DNA of 64,000 nucleotides from [Clostridium] viride DSM 6836 (GCA_000620945.1 KK211198.1:898729-962728), one strand, 5' to 3'; shown: positions 45,344-55,978, numbered from the stretch's first letter. Numbers and translations: made by a program. Notes: a model not told the origin generated them from the letters alone.

Positions 45344-45571
45344 TTACTTACTGTTCTTGCTACGCCAGGTGATCCGACCCCGTGTTAAATCATACGGAGA
45401 CATTTGGACCGTTACCTTGTCACCCGGCAGAATGCGGATGAAATTCATTCTGAGCTTTCCGGAAATGTGTGCCAAAATGACATGCCCATTGCCGATATCC
45501 ACACGAAAGGTGGTATTAGGCAAGGATTCCACTACGGTACCTTCTAGCTCAATCATGTCGCTTTTCGCCAA
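45344..45571 (-). CDS. infA: Translation initiation factor IF-1
   Basis: The 75-residue OB-fold protein has the family sequence [20 protein letters not shown] and [21 protein letters not shown]. It binds the A site of the small subunit during initiation. The start overlaps the end of the KOW gene by 23 bp, so translation of the two is probably coupled. Confidence 0.97.
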   Translation of the reverse strand: MAKSDMIELEGTVVESLPNTTFRVDIGNGHVILAHISGKLRMNFIRILPGDKVTVQMSPYDLTRGRITWRSKNSK

Positions 45572-45860
45572 GCGTCATACCTCCTTGGTTATCACTGAAC
45601 CTATCTCGGAAGGCAGCCAGTGCCCTCCTGATTTCACTGTCCAGTGCCGGCTCGCCTCTTTGCATGCGGTCGGTCACCGGGTGTGTCCAGATCCCTTCGG
45701 AAGCAACGTGTTTGCATCGCTTCTTCTTGGGAGCTTCGACTCTTCTGTGTTTCCCGTCCACCAGATAAAGAAAATCTCCCTCTGCCTTTAGGACATAGAA
45801 AAGAGTTCCTTCGTCGTGGCCCTTTAGGGTACGCACGAGTTCCCCTCGCTGGAAGTTCAT
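45549..45860 (-). CDS. KOW-domain RNA-binding protein (L14e-like)
   Basis: The 103-residue protein has an N-terminal KOW-type SH3 barrel ([47 protein letters not shown]), followed by a charged helical tail of about 50 residues. Similar small KOW proteins lie between map and infA in many Clostridia and are presumed to bind rRNA or ribosomes; the function is unproven. Its start overlaps the map stop (ATGA). The C-terminal extension here is longer than in most short versions. Confidence 0.85.
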   Translation of the reverse strand: MNFQRGELVRTLKGHDEGTLFYVLKAEGDFLYLVDGKHRRVEAPKKKRCKHVASEGIWTHPVTDRMQRGEPALDSEIRRALAAFRDRFSDNQGGMTLGEKRHD

Positions 45861-46612
45861 AACGATTCCTCTAGCGTGAGAATCTCGGGTTCCCCTCGGG
45901 TAATGAGGATGGAGTTCTCATAATGTGCAGAGAGCGATCCGTCCTGTGTTTTTACGGTCCAACCATCGGATAGAACTTTAATGCCATAGGCACCTAAGTT
46001 TACCATTGGCTCAACCGCCAGTGTCATACCAGGCAAAAGGCGTGGGCCATGCCCCGGTTTTCCGTAATTCGGAACCTCCGGTGCTTCGTGCAACTTACTT
46101 CCCACACCGTGTCCGACGTAGTCGCGAACCACGGAACAACCGTTCTTCTCGACGTAGGCCTGGACGGCATGTGAAATATCAGAAACACGGTTTCCCTCGC
46201 GGGCAACCTTCATTCCCTCCCAGAAGCTTTGCTCTGTCACGGAAATCAGGTGCTTTGCTTCAGCACTCACTGTTCCACAGGGGTAGGTAGCGGCGCAATC
46301 ACCATGAAAGCCTTCAAAGAACGCTCCCACGTCGATGCTGACAATGTCACCCTCGCAAAGAATGCGCCCACCCGGGATTCCATGGATGACTTCATCGTTC
46401 ACCGAAATGCAAACGGAAGCGGGATAACCGTTGTAGTTAAGAAACGACGGTACTGCTCCGTGACCTTCGATAAAGCGACGAACTGCTGTATCTATTTCAA
46501 GAGTAGATACACCAGGGATCACCATTTTGCCCGCAAGACTGCGTGCCGCCGCGGTAATCTTCCCTGCTCGGCGCATCCGCTCAATATCTCTGGGAGACTT
46601 TAAGGATATCAT
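45857..46612 (-). CDS. map: Methionine aminopeptidase type I
   Basis: The 251-residue enzyme removes the N-terminal methionine from nascent proteins. Metal ligands are visible: the Asp in ILCEGDIVSIDVGAFFEGFHGD, His in YVGHGVGSKLHEAP, and Glu in GMTLAVEPMVN and near the C-terminus (YENSILIT). There is no N-terminal zinc-finger extension. It overlaps adk by 4 bp (ATGA). Confidence 0.97.
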   Translation of the reverse strand: MISLKSPRDIERMRRAGKITAAARSLAGKMVIPGVSTLEIDTAVRRFIEGHGAVPSFLNYNGYPASVCISVNDEVIHGIPGGRILCEGDIVSIDVGAFFEGFHGDCAATYPCGTVSAEAKHLISVTEQSFWEGMKVAREGNRVSDISHAVQAYVEKNGCSVVRDYVGHGVGSKLHEAPEVPNYGKPGHGPRLLPGMTLAVEPMVNLGAYGIKVLSDGWTVKTQDGSLSAHYENSILITRGEPEILTLEESL

Positions 46613-47250
46613 AGATCCTCAAGCCCCAGTACGCACAGAATCCGTGCGGTTGTTGCTTCAATTGAAGCCTGATTAGGAACCTCACGCAGGAGATTGCGCG
46701 ATGCATAAAATGCCTTCAGCGGTGCAGTTTCCTCGTGATAGACGCGAAGTCTGGAGGTGACTACCTCAGGCTTATCGTCTGCACGGAGTTCTAAGGGTCC
46801 GCCGCAAACATCGCAAACGCCATCCTGCTTGGGAGGACGCCCTGTCACATGGAAGGGTGTGCCACAGGAGGTGCAGACGCGACGGCCTGCCATACGCTCA
46901 ACGATTTCGTCGTCGGAGATTTCAAGGGAGACCACTGCGTCGAATACCACACCCGCTGCCTCGAGGGCCTGCGCCTGTGGAATCGTGCGGGGTACGCCGT
47001 CGAGAATAAATCCCTTCGCGCAGTCAGCCTCTGAAAGTCTCTCAGAAATCACACCAATAATGACCTCATCGGGCACCAACTTGCCGGCGTCCATAAACTC
47101 CTTGGCACGAAGGCCGGTGGGCGTACCGTTCTTCACAGCAGCCCGGAGAATGTTACCGGTAGAGATGGCGGGAACCCCGAGTTTCTTGGTCAGGACTTCT
47201 GCTTGGGTACCTTTTCCGGCCCCCGGAGGGCCTAACAGAATCAGTTTCAT
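46609..47250 (-). CDS. adk: Adenylate kinase
   Basis: The 213-residue protein has the P-loop GPPGAGKGTQAEVL, the NMP-binding segment, GFILDGVPRTIPQA, and a zinc-type lid (CTSCGTPF ... CDVCGG) as in most Firmicutes. It interconverts ATP and AMP with two ADP. The motif usually ends FPRT; here it reads VPRT. It follows secY by 11 bp. Confidence 0.97.
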   Translation of the reverse strand: MKLILLGPPGAGKGTQAEVLTKKLGVPAISTGNILRAAVKNGTPTGLRAKEFMDAGKLVPDEVIIGVISERLSEADCAKGFILDGVPRTIPQAQALEAAGVVFDAVVSLEISDDEIVERMAGRRVCTSCGTPFHVTGRPPKQDGVCDVCGGPLELRADDKPEVVTSRLRVYHEETAPLKAFYASRNLLREVPNQASIEATTARILCVLGLEDL

Positions 47251-47261
47251 ATCAATACCTC

Positions 47262-48614
47262 TTATTCCAAGAAGCCCTTGTAGTGACGCATCAGCATCTG
47301 AGCTTCCAGCATCTTCACAGTCTCAAGAGCAACGCCAACCACGATGATGACCGAAGTACCACCGATGGCCATAGCCTTGTAGCTCGTCAGGTTGCCTGTG
47401 ATGATGGGTAGAATGGCAATAATGCCGAGGTAGATCGCGCCGAACATGGTCAAGCGGGAAAGCACTTTGGCCAAAAATTCTGCAGTCGGTCTGCCGGGGC
47501 GGAAGCCGGGGATAAATCCACCGTTCTTCTTCAGGTTGTTCGCCACCTCAATGGGGTTAAACTGAATGGAGGTGTAGAAGTAGCTGAATGCAACGATGAG
47601 TAGGAAGTATACAATCGCATACAGGAACGAGTTCGTATTAAATACAGTCAGGAAAGTGTTCCATCCGGTTCCCGCAGTCTGAGAAGAGGGAACGAACATG
47701 CCAATGGTTGCAGGCAAGCTTGCAATGGTCTGGGCAAAGATGATGGGCAGAACGCCGGACATATTCACCTTCATAGGAATATGAGAGGACTGTCCGCCGT
47801 ACACCTTACGGCCAACCACGCGCTTGGCATACTGCACAGGAATCTTACGCTCAGCGTTGCTGATGAACACAACAAAGACGACGAGCGCCAACACTCCGAT
47901 GAGCAGCAAGATCGCAACCCAGGGCGAAACCATGCTCGTTTTGTACGCCTGAATGGTCTTATCTTCCCATCCGGTAAAGTCCATGGAGGGGAACTTAAAG
48001 AAGCGAGACAGACCAAGGTAGAGATCATAGAGCATGGTGGGAATGCGGGAGATGATACCGGCAAACAAAATGATGGAAATGCCGTTGCCCACACCGAACT
48101 CCGTAATCTGCTCGCCGAGCCACATCAGGAAGACAGAACCAGCCGTGAAGGAGAGCACGATAACCAGGCCAGTCCAGAAACCACCACTTGCCAGCAAGTT
48201 GTAGCTCTTAAGCAGCATGTAATAACCGAAGCCCTGCATCAGGCCAATGCCCAAAGTGGTGTAACGAGTAATGGACTGAATCTTCTTCTTGCCTTCTTCG
48301 CCGCCTTCTTTCTGCAAGCGTTCCAAAGCCGGAATGGCAATGGTCAGCAGCTGAATGATGATGGAGGCGTTGATATACGGCTGAATGGAGAGTGCAAATA
48401 AGGTTGCGTGCGCAAATGCGCTACCACTCATGGTATTGAGTAGATCAAAAATGGTACCGGCGTTTGCTGCGATCATTTCACCCAGCATATCCGTGTTGAT
48501 ATAAGGAACAGGGATTGCTGAGCCCAAGCGAAAAATCACAAGGGCAAAGATCGTGAACAGAAGCTTGTTGCGCAACTCCGGAATCTTCCATGCATTGCGG
48601 ATGGTCTGAATCAC
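47262..48614 (-). CDS. secY: Preprotein translocase subunit SecY
   Basis: The 450-residue channel has ten membrane helices. Family features are ALGIQPYINASIIIQLL, GGQSSHIPMKVNMSGVLPIIFAQ and FNPIEVANNLKKNGGFIPGFRPG. It forms the SecYEG channel for secretion and membrane insertion. It begins one base after the rplO stop, so translation is coupled. Confidence 0.98.
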   Translation of the reverse strand: MIQTIRNAWKIPELRNKLLFTIFALVIFRLGSAIPVPYINTDMLGEMIAANAGTIFDLLNTMSGSAFAHATLFALSIQPYINASIIIQLLTIAIPALERLQKEGGEEGKKKIQSITRYTTLGIGLMQGFGYYMLLKSYNLLASGGFWTGLVIVLSFTAGSVFLMWLGEQITEFGVGNGISIILFAGIISRIPTMLYDLYLGLSRFFKFPSMDFTGWEDKTIQAYKTSMVSPWVAILLLIGVLALVVFVVFISNAERKIPVQYAKRVVGRKVYGGQSSHIPMKVNMSGVLPIIFAQTIASLPATIGMFVPSSQTAGTGWNTFLTVFNTNSFLYAIVYFLLIVAFSYFYTSIQFNPIEVANNLKKNGGFIPGFRPGRPTAEFLAKVLSRLTMFGAIYLGIIAILPIITGNLTSYKAMAIGGTSVIIVVGVALETVKMLEAQMLMRHYKGFLE

Positions 48615-49064
48615 TTAGACCACCTCTGCCTTCCCGCCTGCTTCCTCAATTTTTGCTTTTGCGGATGCGGAGAAAGCGTTTGCTTTCACGGTCAGCTTCT
48701 TAGTGAGCTTACCTGCACCAAGCACTTTAACACCGTACTCGCACTTGGAGAGAATCCCCTTCTCGAGCAGCTCTTCGACGGTGACAGTCGCACCGTCCTC
48801 AAACTTGTTGAGAGCAGTGAGGTTGATGGCTTCCAGAGGCTTAGCAAAGATGTTGTTAAAGCCTCTCTTAGGAAGGCGACGAACCAGAGGCATCTGGCCG
48901 CCTTCAAAACCGGGACGGACACCGCCGCCGGAACGGGCCCACTGACCCTTGTGACCACGGCCGGCGGTCTTGCCATTGCCGGAACCGGGACCTCTGCCCT
49001 TACGCTTGTTCACATGAGTGGAACCAGGGACAGGAGAAAGTTCATGCAGTTTCATTGTGGGCAC
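48615..49064 (-). CDS. rplO: 50S ribosomal protein L15
   Basis: The 149-residue protein has the glycine/arginine-rich start ([21 protein letters not shown]) and the C-terminal [19 protein letters not shown] signature. It takes part in late large-subunit assembly. Adjacent to secY. Confidence 0.98.
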   Translation of the reverse strand: MPTMKLHELSPVPGSTHVNKRKGRGPGSGNGKTAGRGHKGQWARSGGGVRPGFEGGQMPLVRRLPKRGFNNIFAKPLEAINLTALNKFEDGATVTVEELLEKGILSKCEYGVKVLGAGKLTKKLTVKANAFSASAKAKIEEAGGKAEVV

Positions 49065-49068
49065 CTCC

Positions 49069-49251
49069 TTACTTTTCTTCCGTAACCTGAATCAGGTAAC
49101 CGATGTGGGCAATCTTGCCACGAGTTGCAGGATTATCGGGCTGTACGGTCGTATCGCCGATCTTGCGCAGGCCCAAGGCTTCTGCGGTAGCCTTATGCTT
49201 TACAATACGTCCATTCAGGCTCTTGACCAGCTTAATATTCAAGTTTGCCAT
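49069..49251 (-). CDS. rpmD: 50S ribosomal protein L30
   Basis: The 60-residue protein has the family pattern [40 protein letters not shown] and ends [11 protein letters not shown]. Short bacterial form. It lies 4 bp before rplO. Confidence 0.97.
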   Translation of the reverse strand: MANLNIKLVKSLNGRIVKHKATAEALGLRKIGDTTVQPDNPATRGKIAHIGYLIQVTEEK

Positions 49252-49266
49252 GTTGATCAGCCCTCC

Positions 49267-49767
49267 TTAACCTAAGATTTCGTCTACGCTCTTGCCACGG
49301 ATGCGAGCCACCTGCTCAGGGGCACGCAGGGCACGGAGTCCCTCCATGGTTGCAGCAACGACGTTCTGGGGGTTGTTGGAACGGAGGCATTTGGTACGAA
49401 TGTCCTTAATGCCAACAGCTTCCATAACGGCACGAACCGGACCGCCGGCGATTACGCCGGTACCGGGAGCCGCAGGCTTGAGGAGGACGCGGCCGGCACC
49501 AAAGTTGCCGATCACTTCGTGAGGAATGGTGGTGCCAGACAGGCTGACGGTCATCATGTTCTTCTTGGCGTCTTCAATGCCCTTGCGGATTGCTTCGGGA
49601 ACTTCCGAAGCCTTGCCCAGGCCAAAGCCTACTCTGCCCTTTTCGTCGCCAACGACGACCAGAGCGGAGAACTTAAAGATACGGCCACCTTTCACGGTCT
49701 TGCTGACGCGGTTTAAGGCTACAACCTTCTCGTTGAACTCGCTGGCCTCTCTTTCAAATCTTGCCAT
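49267..49767 (-). CDS. rpsE: 30S ribosomal protein S5
   Basis: The 166-residue protein has the double-stranded RNA-binding fold: [41 protein letters not shown] and [21 protein letters not shown]. Mutations in the VSKTVKGG loop region give spectinomycin resistance in other bacteria; the loop here is ordinary. Confidence 0.98.
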   Translation of the reverse strand: MARFEREASEFNEKVVALNRVSKTVKGGRIFKFSALVVVGDEKGRVGFGLGKASEVPEAIRKGIEDAKKNMMTVSLSGTTIPHEVIGNFGAGRVLLKPAAPGTGVIAGGPVRAVMEAVGIKDIRTKCLRSNNPQNVVAATMEGLRALRAPEQVARIRGKSVDEILG

Positions 49768-49786
49768 GTTTTATTTCCTCCTCCCC

Positions 49787-50146
49787 TTAAAATTCCAGGC
49801 CGGCTTCTCTTGCGCCGTCTGCCAGAGCCTTGACTCTTCCGTGATACAGGTAACCGCCACGGTCAAATACTACCGTGTCGATGCCCTTGTCCTTGGCACG
49901 CTGAGCAACAGCCTGACCAACCTTTGCGGCTGCTTCAATATTGTTGCCACGGCCTTCAAAGCCCTTTTCCAAGGTGGAAGCAGATGCTATAGTGACACCA
50001 TTGGTATCATCGATGATCTGAGCATAAATATTGTTACCGCTGCGGAATACGTTCAGACGGGGTCTCTCGGAGGTGCCGGAGACTTTCCCGCGGACACGCT
50101 TATGCCGCTTCAAACGCTGTGCGTTAGTATTGGGTCTCTTAATCAT
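49787..50146 (-). CDS. rplR: 50S ribosomal protein L18
   Basis: The 119-residue protein has [20 protein letters not shown] and the C-terminal [23 protein letters not shown] signature. It binds 5S rRNA together with L5 and L25-type proteins. Standard place between rplF and rpsE. Confidence 0.98.
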   Translation of the reverse strand: MIKRPNTNAQRLKRHKRVRGKVSGTSERPRLNVFRSGNNIYAQIIDDTNGVTIASASTLEKGFEGRGNNIEAAAKVGQAVAQRAKDKGIDTVVFDRGGYLYHGRVKALADGAREAGLEF

Positions 50147-50163
50147 TTAGGCACACCTCTTTC

Positions 50164-50709
50164 TTACTTCTTTGCGCCGGTCTTGCCTTCCTTACGGCGA
50201 ATGACCTCGTCTGAATACTTAATTCCCTTACCCTTATACGGCTCGGGCGGACGCTTTTCTCTGACTTCAGCAGCGAACTGTCCGACCTTCTGCTTATCAA
50301 TGCCGGAGATGACAATCTTGTTGGGGGTAGGAGCATCAATGGTAATGCCATCCTCTTCCTCCACAATGACCTGGTGGGAGAAGCCAATGTTCATGATCAG
50401 CTTCTTGCCTTCCTTTGCCACCTTGTAACCGACACCGTTCACGTCGAGCTCCTTCTTATAGCCCTCGGTTACACCAGTCACCATATTGGAGAGCAGCGTG
50501 CGGGTCAGGCCGTGCAGGGAGCGGTTTTCCTTCTCGTCATTGGGGCGAGTAACGGAAATGACGTTGCCCTCCTGGGAAAGAGTCATCTTATTGGAGAGCT
50601 TCTGGGTAATGGTACCCTTAGGACCCTTTACGGTTACCACATTTCCCGCGTCAATCGTTACATCGACGCCTGCGGGGAGTGTAATGGGCATTCTACCGAT
50701 TCTAGACAT
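50164..50709 (-). CDS. rplF: 50S ribosomal protein L6
   Basis: The 181-residue protein starts MSRIGRMPITLPAGVDV and has two alpha/beta domains and the signature PEPYKGKGIKYSDEVI. The ATG at 50709 follows AGGAGG; the frame stays open upstream to 50760 but that part overlaps the rpsH end and lacks similarity. It lies near the GTPase centre of the large subunit. Confidence 0.97.
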   Translation of the reverse strand: MSRIGRMPITLPAGVDVTIDAGNVVTVKGPKGTITQKLSNKMTLSQEGNVISVTRPNDEKENRSLHGLTRTLLSNMVTGVTEGYKKELDVNGVGYKVAKEGKKLIMNIGFSHQVIVEEEDGITIDAPTPNKIVISGIDKQKVGQFAAEVREKRPPEPYKGKGIKYSDEVIRRKEGKTGAKK

Positions 50710-50725
50710 GTTTAACTCCCCTCCT

Positions 50726-51127
50726 TTACCAAATGAATGCCAGGACTTCACCGCCGACATTGGCTGCTCTTGCAGACTTGTCGGTCATGATGCCCTTGGA
50801 CGTAGAAACAATCGCAACACCAAGGCCGTTCAAAACACGGGGCAGCTCGGTTGCGCCAGCGTACACACGCAGGCCGGGCTTCGACACACGGCGCAGGCCG
50901 GTGATGACTTTTTCCTTGCCGGGATTGTTGTACTTCAGTGCGATCTTAATCATGCCCTGCATGCTGTCTTCCTCTACCTGGAAGCCCTTGATATAGCCTT
51001 CATCCAAAAGGATCTGCGCAATGGCCTTCTTCATGTTAGAAGCGGGCACGTTCACGCTGTCATGCTTGGCATTGCTTGCGTTACGGATACGGGTCAGCAT
51101 ATCCGCAATAGGATCTGTGATGTGCAT
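50726..51127 (-). CDS. rpsH: 30S ribosomal protein S8
   Basis: The 133-residue protein starts [21 protein letters not shown] and ends with the signature [26 protein letters not shown]. In E. coli S8 is also the repressor of the spc operon. It is about 106 bp after rpsN, a larger gap than elsewhere in this operon. Confidence 0.98.
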   Translation of the reverse strand: MHITDPIADMLTRIRNASNAKHDSVNVPASNMKKAIAQILLDEGYIKGFQVEEDSMQGMIKIALKYNNPGKEKVITGLRRVSKPGLRVYAGATELPRVLNGLGVAIVSTSKGIMTDKSARAANVGGEVLAFIW

Positions 51128-51233
51128 AGGTAGTTACCTCCTATATTAATTACAGACGAATGGTCTGTACAGGCGGTAAGGTATCGATCGTCAACCAATC
51201 GACCTGTTAACCGCCGGCTTTCATAATGAAATC

Positions 51234-51419
51234 TTACCAGGATGCCTTCTTCACGCCGGGAATCTGGCCCTTGTGAGCCAGCTCACGGAAGCAGATACGG
51301 CAAACGCCGTAGTCACGCAGGTAAGCATGGGGTCTGCCGCAGATCTTGCAGCGATTATAGCGGCGGGTGGAGAACTTGGGCTCCGCCTGCTGCTTTAAAA
51401 TCATTGATTTCTTAGCCAT
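51234..51419 (-). CDS. rpsN: 30S ribosomal protein S14 type Z
   Basis: The 61-residue zinc-binding form shows [21 protein letters not shown] with both CxxC pairs intact. The zinc-free paralogue is not in this window. Short type typical of Firmicutes. Confidence 0.97.
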   Translation of the reverse strand: MAKKSMILKQQAEPKFSTRRYNRCKICGRPHAYLRDYGVCRICFRELAHKGQIPGVKKASW

Positions 51420-51435
51420 TTATTCTTCCTCCCGC

Positions 51436-51978
51436 TTAGTTCTTCTGAAAGGGAGCGCCGACAAGGGACAGAAGCTCACGAGCTTCCTCGTCGGTGTTCG
51501 CCGTGGTGCAGATGACAATGTCCATACCGCGGATCTTGTCAATTTTATCGTACTCGATTTCGGGGAAGATAAGCTGCTCTTTCACGCCCAGGGCATAGTT
51601 GCCGCGGCCGTCAAAGGCATTGGGGTTAATGCCGCGGAAGTCACGAACACGGGGCAGAGCCACGTTGAACAGGCGGTCTAAAAACTCCCACATCTTGTCG
51701 CCACGCAGGGTGACCTTAGCGCCGATGGGCATATCCTCACGGAGCTTAAAGTTTGCGACAGACTTTTTCGCACGGGTCACCATAGCCTTCTGGCCAGTGA
51801 TAATACCCAGGTCGCGCACAACAGCCTCTAACACCTTAGCGTTGTCGCGAGCCTCACCGCAGCCAACATTGATAACAATCTTATCAATGCGGGGTACCTG
51901 CATGGTGCTCTTGTAGCTGAACTTCTGCATCAGAGCAGGAGCAACTTCCTCTTTATACATGGTCTTTACATTCGGCAT
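51436..51978 (-). CDS. rplE: 50S ribosomal protein L5
   Basis: The 180-residue protein has [42 protein letters not shown] and ends [13 protein letters not shown]. It links 5S rRNA to the central protuberance and contacts S13. It follows rplX by 20 bp. Confidence 0.98.
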   Translation of the reverse strand: MPNVKTMYKEEVAPALMQKFSYKSTMQVPRIDKIVINVGCGEARDNAKVLEAVVRDLGIITGQKAMVTRAKKSVANFKLREDMPIGAKVTLRGDKMWEFLDRLFNVALPRVRDFRGINPNAFDGRGNYALGVKEQLIFPEIEYDKIDKIRGMDIVICTTANTDEEARELLSLVGAPFQKN

Positions 51979-51998
51979 ACTAAATTACTCCTCCTCTC

Positions 51999-52319
51999 TT
52001 AGATTTCCGCGCCGCACTTCTTGCAGACACGCACCTTGGTGCCGTCAGCCTTAATCAGGCTAGCGGGACGGGTGGGCTTGTCGCACTTGGGGCAAACGCG
52101 CATCACCTTGCAGGCGTACATGGGGGCAGCCTTCTTCAGAATGCCGCTCTCTGCGCCCTGCTTACGGGGCTTGGTGTGACGGGACACCATGTTGATGCCT
52201 TCCACCACAAGCTTGCCGTCCTTGGGCATCACTTCGAGGACCTTGCCTCTCTGGCCCTTGTCTTTGCCGGCCAGAACGACAACCTGGTCATCCTTTTTAA
52301 TGCTCATCTTATTCTTCAT
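51999..52319 (-). CDS. rplX: 50S ribosomal protein L24
   Basis: The 106-residue KOW-domain protein ([21 protein letters not shown]) has four C-terminal cysteines (CPKC and CKKC) forming a probable zinc site, seen in a subset of bacterial L24. It begins large-subunit assembly at the 23S 5' end. Confidence 0.97.
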   Translation of the reverse strand: MKNKMSIKKDDQVVVLAGKDKGQRGKVLEVMPKDGKLVVEGINMVSRHTKPRKQGAESGILKKAAPMYACKVMRVCPKCDKPTRPASLIKADGTKVRVCKKCGAEI

Positions 52320-52333
52320 CTTTCGCTACCCCC

Positions 52334-52702
52334 TTACAGTACTTCGGGAGCCAGAGACAGGATCTTCATGAAGTCCTTGTCGCGCAGCTCACGAGCAACG
52401 GGGCCAAAGATACGGGTGCCGCGGGGGTTCTTATCTTCCTTGATAATCACAGCCGCGTTGTCATCAAAGCGCACATAACTGCCGTCTGCACGACGAACGC
52501 CACGAGCAGAGCGCACGATGACAGCCTTCACTACTTCGCCCTTCTTAACGGTTCCGCCGGGGGCTGCCTTACGCACGGAAGCAACAATGATATCACCAAT
52601 GTTGCCGTACTTACGGGTGGAGCCACCGAGAACACGGATGGTCTTAATCTCTTTGGCGCCGGTGTTGTCCGCCACCTTCAGATAGGTTTCCTGTTGGATC
52701 AT
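52334..52702 (-). CDS. rplN: 50S ribosomal protein L14
   Basis: The 122-residue protein has [19 protein letters not shown] and the signature [20 protein letters not shown], then [13 protein letters not shown]. It lies at the subunit interface. It follows rpsQ by 13 bp. Confidence 0.98.
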   Translation of the reverse strand: MIQQETYLKVADNTGAKEIKTIRVLGGSTRKYGNIGDIIVASVRKAAPGGTVKKGEVVKAVIVRSARGVRRADGSYVRFDDNAAVIIKEDKNPRGTRIFGPVARELRDKDFMKILSLAPEVL

Positions 52703-52715
52703 TTACGGCACCTCC

Positions 52716-52976
52716 TTACTTCGCCTTTTCGATGATCTCAATCACGCGCCATCTCTTATCCTTGGACAGAGGACGGGTCTCCATGACCTTTACTCTGTCG
52801 CCGATGCCGCACTCGTTGAGCTCATCGTGAGCCTTTAATTTATACGTTCTCTTAACAATCTTCTTGTAGAGCGGGTGTGCCACTCGGTCGGCAATGGCCA
52901 CGACCACGGTTTTATCCATTTTATCCGAAACTACCAGGCCGACTCTGGTCTTACGGGAAGAAGTTCTGTTTTCCAT
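52716..52976 (-). CDS. rpsQ: 30S ribosomal protein S17
   Basis: The 86-residue OB-fold protein has the signature [20 protein letters not shown] and [21 protein letters not shown]. It binds the 5' domain of 16S rRNA. Follows rpmC by 13 bp. Confidence 0.97.
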   Translation of the reverse strand: MENRTSSRKTRVGLVVSDKMDKTVVVAIADRVAHPLYKKIVKRTYKLKAHDELNECGIGDRVKVMETRPLSKDKRWRVIEIIEKAK

Positions 52977-52989
52977 TCCTTATTCCTCC

Positions 52990-53190
52990 TTATTGGCCTG
53001 CGAGCTGCTGCTCACGGATAATGGTTTTGACTCGGGCAATGTCCTTCTTGACTTCGTTAATGCGAACCGGGTTTTCGAGCTGATTGGTGGCATGCTGCAG
53101 ACGGAGCTGGAACAAATCCTTTTTCAACTCAACCAGTTTGCCCTCCAGCTGGGAGGCAGACATCTTGCGAACCTCATTTGCCTTCATCAT
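52990..53190 (-). CDS. rpmC: 50S ribosomal protein L29
   Basis: The 66-residue helical hairpin protein has [21 protein letters not shown] and [20 protein letters not shown]. It lies at the peptide exit. It overlaps rplP by 4 bp (ATGA). Confidence 0.97.
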   Translation of the reverse strand: MMKANEVRKMSASQLEGKLVELKKDLFQLRLQHATNQLENPVRINEVKKDIARVKTIIREQQLAGQ

Positions 53191-53627
53191 GCTTCACCAC
53201 CATTCTCGGACGCCTGGCTCTCTTCACGGGTCAGCACCTTGCACTTAACGGGCAGCTTGTGGCTGGCCAGACGCAGTGCTTCGCGAGCAACCTCTTCGGA
53301 CACGCCTGCAATCTCAAACATCACGCGGCCGGGTTTCACAACGGCCACCCAATACTCGGGAGAGCCCTTACCGGAGCCCATGCGGGTTTCTGCGGGCTTT
53401 TCGGTGATGGGCTTATCGGGGAAAATCTTAATCCAAACCTTACCGCCACGCTTGGTGTAACGGGTCATGGCGATACGGGCTGCTTCAATCTGGTTGCTGG
53501 TGATCCAGCAGGGCTCAGTCGCCACCAGACCGTATTCGCCGTAGGTCACAGTGTTGCCGCGGGTAGCTTTACCCTTCATGCGGCCACGGTGTACGCGGCG
53601 ATACTTTACTCTCTTTGGCAACAGCAT
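53187..53627 (-). CDS. rplP: 50S ribosomal protein L16
   Basis: The 146-residue protein has [41 protein letters not shown] and [19 protein letters not shown]. It organises the A-site finger region of the large subunit. Its start overlaps the last base of rpsC. Confidence 0.98.
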   Translation of the reverse strand: MLLPKRVKYRRVHRGRMKGKATRGNTVTYGEYGLVATEPCWITSNQIEAARIAMTRYTKRGGKVWIKIFPDKPITEKPAETRMGSGKGSPEYWVAVVKPGRVMFEIAGVSEEVAREALRLASHKLPVKCKVLTREESQASENGGEA

Positions 53628-54493
53628 TAGCTCGCGCCTCCTTCCTTGGGAGCGGGGCCACCGTTAGGGCGGGGGCCACGATTATTGTAACCACCCTGGT
53701 TATTGTTATTGTAACCACCCTGAGGACGATTGCCGCCACCAAAGCCGGGCTTGCGGTCACGGTTAAATCCGCCGGGCTTACGGTCGCCGTCGCGACGACG
53801 GGGACGGTCGCTCTTCTCGCGGAAGTTCTTTGTATCCAGGGTGCGGGGGGTAGTGCGGAGGCTCTGGCTCAGCACTTCGCCCTTATAAATCCAAACCTTA
53901 ATGCCAATCTTGCCGTAGGTGGTGTTTGCCTCAGCAAAACCATAGTCAATGTCGGCACGGATGGTCTGCAGGGGGATGGTGCCATCGTGATAGCACTCGC
54001 TACGGGCAATTTCAGCACCGCCCAGACGGCCGGAAACCATCACCTTGATACCACGAGCACCAGCGCGCATGGCGCGGCCCATGGAGTTCTTCATGGCGCG
54101 GCGGAAAGAGATTCTCTTTTCCAGCTGCTGTGCAATGTTCTCTGCCACCAGCTGAGCGTTGGTGTCCACGTTCTTTACCTCAACAATGTTGAGAACAACG
54201 GGCTTGCCGAGCTTCTTCTCAAGCTCAAGGCGCAGACGCTCAATCTCGGTGCCGCCCTTACCGATGACCACGCCGGGGCGTGCACAGTGCAGGTAGATGC
54301 GGACCTTGGTGCTGTCGCGTTCGATCTCAATCTTGGGAATACCGGCGGAATAGAGGCGCTTCTTCAGATCCTTACGCAGGTTATAGTCTTCCACCAGAAG
54401 GTCGCCGACTTTTTCGTTTCGGGCATACCAGCGGGAATCCCAGTCCTTAATAACGCCCACGCGAAGACCGTGGGGGTGAATTTTCTGTCCCAT
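53627..54493 (-). CDS. rpsC: 30S ribosomal protein S3 with long Gly/Asn/Arg-rich tail
   Basis: The protein has 288 residues; the usual S3 is about 215-230. Residues 1-215 are normal: [21 protein letters not shown], the KH domain [20 protein letters not shown], and the C-terminal [13 protein letters not shown] region. The remaining about 70 residues are low-complexity: [20 protein letters not shown] followed by repeated [19 protein letters not shown] units. The tail overlaps rplP only at the last base, so it is genuine coding sequence in frame. It may bind RNA near the mRNA entry (inference). Confidence 0.96.
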   Translation of the reverse strand: MGQKIHPHGLRVGVIKDWDSRWYARNEKVGDLLVEDYNLRKDLKKRLYSAGIPKIEIERDSTKVRIYLHCARPGVVIGKGGTEIERLRLELEKKLGKPVVLNIVEVKNVDTNAQLVAENIAQQLEKRISFRRAMKNSMGRAMRAGARGIKVMVSGRLGGAEIARSECYHDGTIPLQTIRADIDYGFAEANTTYGKIGIKVWIYKGEVLSQSLRTTPRTLDTKNFREKSDRPRRRDGDRKPGGFNRDRKPGFGGGNRPQGGYNNNNQGGYNNRGPRPNGGPAPKEGGAS

Positions 54494-54508
54494 GTTCTGC
54501 CTCCTCCC

Positions 54509-54844
54509 TTATTGCTTCTCGGCTACCACGAGGGTAACGTGAGAGGTTCTCTTATTGATGCGATAAGCGCGGCCCTGTGCTCTGGGCATGATGCGCTTAA
54601 TGATGGGGCCGGGGTTTGCAAAGATCTCAGAAACATACAGCTTCTCGAGATCCATGTTGTGGTTGTTTTCCGCGTTGGCCACTGCGCTCTTCAAGAGCTT
54701 AAGCAGGGGCTCGGAAGCAGCCTTAGGCGTAGTCATCAGGATGGCTGTTGCCTGAGGTATGCTCTTGCCGCGAATTAAGTCGCACACAATCTGCACCTTA
54801 CGGGGAGAGATGCGAACATAACGAAGATGTGCTCTTGCTTCCAT
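54509..54844 (-). CDS. rplV: 50S ribosomal protein L22
   Basis: The 111-residue protein has AHLRYVRISPRKVQIVCDLIRG and ends in the RGRAYRINKRTSHVTLVV-like hairpin region that lines the peptide tunnel. Ordinary length, so no resistance-type insertion is visible. Confidence 0.98.
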   Translation of the reverse strand: MEARAHLRYVRISPRKVQIVCDLIRGKSIPQATAILMTTPKAASEPLLKLLKSAVANAENNHNMDLEKLYVSEIFANPGPIIKRIMPRAQGRAYRINKRTSHVTLVVAEKQ

Positions 54845-54856
54845 TTTCTCTCCTCC

Positions 54857-55126
54857 TTATTTCGTCTTACTGCCTGCGTGTCCCTTGTAGGTACGGGTGG
54901 GAGCGAACTCGCCCAACTTGTGTCCGACCATATCTTCGGTGACATAGACAGGGATGTGCTTCTTGCCATCATGCACAGCAATGGTGTGTCCCACGAATGC
55001 GGGGAAGATGGTGGAAGCGCGGCTCCAAGTCTTGAGAACTTTCTTTTCGCCCTTATCGTTCATTTCGTTAACCCGCTTTAAAAGCTCGGGGGCGCAAAAC
55101 GGGCCTTTCTTGATACTTCTGCTCAT
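54857..55126 (-). CDS. rpsS: 30S ribosomal protein S19
   Basis: The 89-residue protein starts [21 protein letters not shown] and has the signature [22 protein letters not shown] and [14 protein letters not shown]. It lies in the head of the small subunit beside S13. Confidence 0.98.
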   Translation of the reverse strand: MSRSIKKGPFCAPELLKRVNEMNDKGEKKVLKTWSRASTIFPAFVGHTIAVHDGKKHIPVYVTEDMVGHKLGEFAPTRTYKGHAGSKTK

Positions 55127-55141
55127 TGTTTTACTGCCTCC

Positions 55142-55978
55142 TTACTTCGAATTACGACGCTTAACGATGAACTTATCGGTACGGTTCTTCGTCTTACGAG
55201 TCTTATAGCCCAAGGTCGGTTTGCCCCAGGGAGTAACCGGGCCCGCACGGCCGATGGGGGACTTGCCTTCACCACCACCGTGGGGATGGTCATTGGGGTT
55301 CATGACGGAGCCACGAACGGTGGGTCTCCAGCCCATGTGACGCTTACGACCAGCCTTACCGATGGAAATGTTCTCGTGCTCGATGTTGCCAACCTGACCG
55401 ATGGTTGCCTTACACTCTAAGCGAATGTAGCGAACCTCGCCGGAGGGCATACGAACCTGAGCCATTCCGCCTTCCTTAGCCATCAGCTGAGCGGAGGTGC
55501 CAGCGGAGCGAACCAGCTGAGCGCCCTTGCCGGGATACAGCTCGATGTTGTGGATCACGGTACCGGTGGGGATAGCGGAAAGGGGCAGGGAGTTGCCGGG
55601 CTTAATGTCGGCAGACTCCGAAGAGAGAACGACATCGCCAGCCTTCAGGCCAACGGGAGCCAGGATATATCTCTTCTCGCCGTCTTCATACTGCAGAAGT
55701 GCAATGTTTGCACTGCGGTTGGGGTCATACTCCAGACGCAGAACGGTGGCGCTCATGTCCATCTTGTCGCGCTTGAAGTCAATGATACGGTACTTGCGCT
55801 TATTGCCGCCGCCACGATGACGAACGGTAATACGACCATAGCTGTTGCGGCCTGCGTGCTTTTGGAGAGTCTCGGTCAGGCTGCGCTCCGGCTTGGCCTT
55901 CTTGTCAATGCCATCAAAGCCATTCACCGTCATATGACGGCGGGAGGGCGTTGTCGGCTTATAGCTCTTAATCGCCAT
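55142..55978 (-). CDS. rplB: 50S ribosomal protein L2
   Basis: The 278-residue protein has [39 protein letters not shown] and the peptidyl-transferase-near motif [19 protein letters not shown]. Required for subunit association. Follows rplW by 14 bp. Confidence 0.98.
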   Translation of the reverse strand: MAIKSYKPTTPSRRHMTVNGFDGIDKKAKPERSLTETLQKHAGRNSYGRITVRHRGGGNKRKYRIIDFKRDKMDMSATVLRLEYDPNRSANIALLQYEDGEKRYILAPVGLKAGDVVLSSESADIKPGNSLPLSAIPTGTVIHNIELYPGKGAQLVRSAGTSAQLMAKEGGMAQVRMPSGEVRYIRLECKATIGQVGNIEHENISIGKAGRKRHMGWRPTVRGSVMNPNDHPHGGGEGKSPIGRAGPVTPWGKPTLGYKTRKTKNRTDKFIVKRRNSK

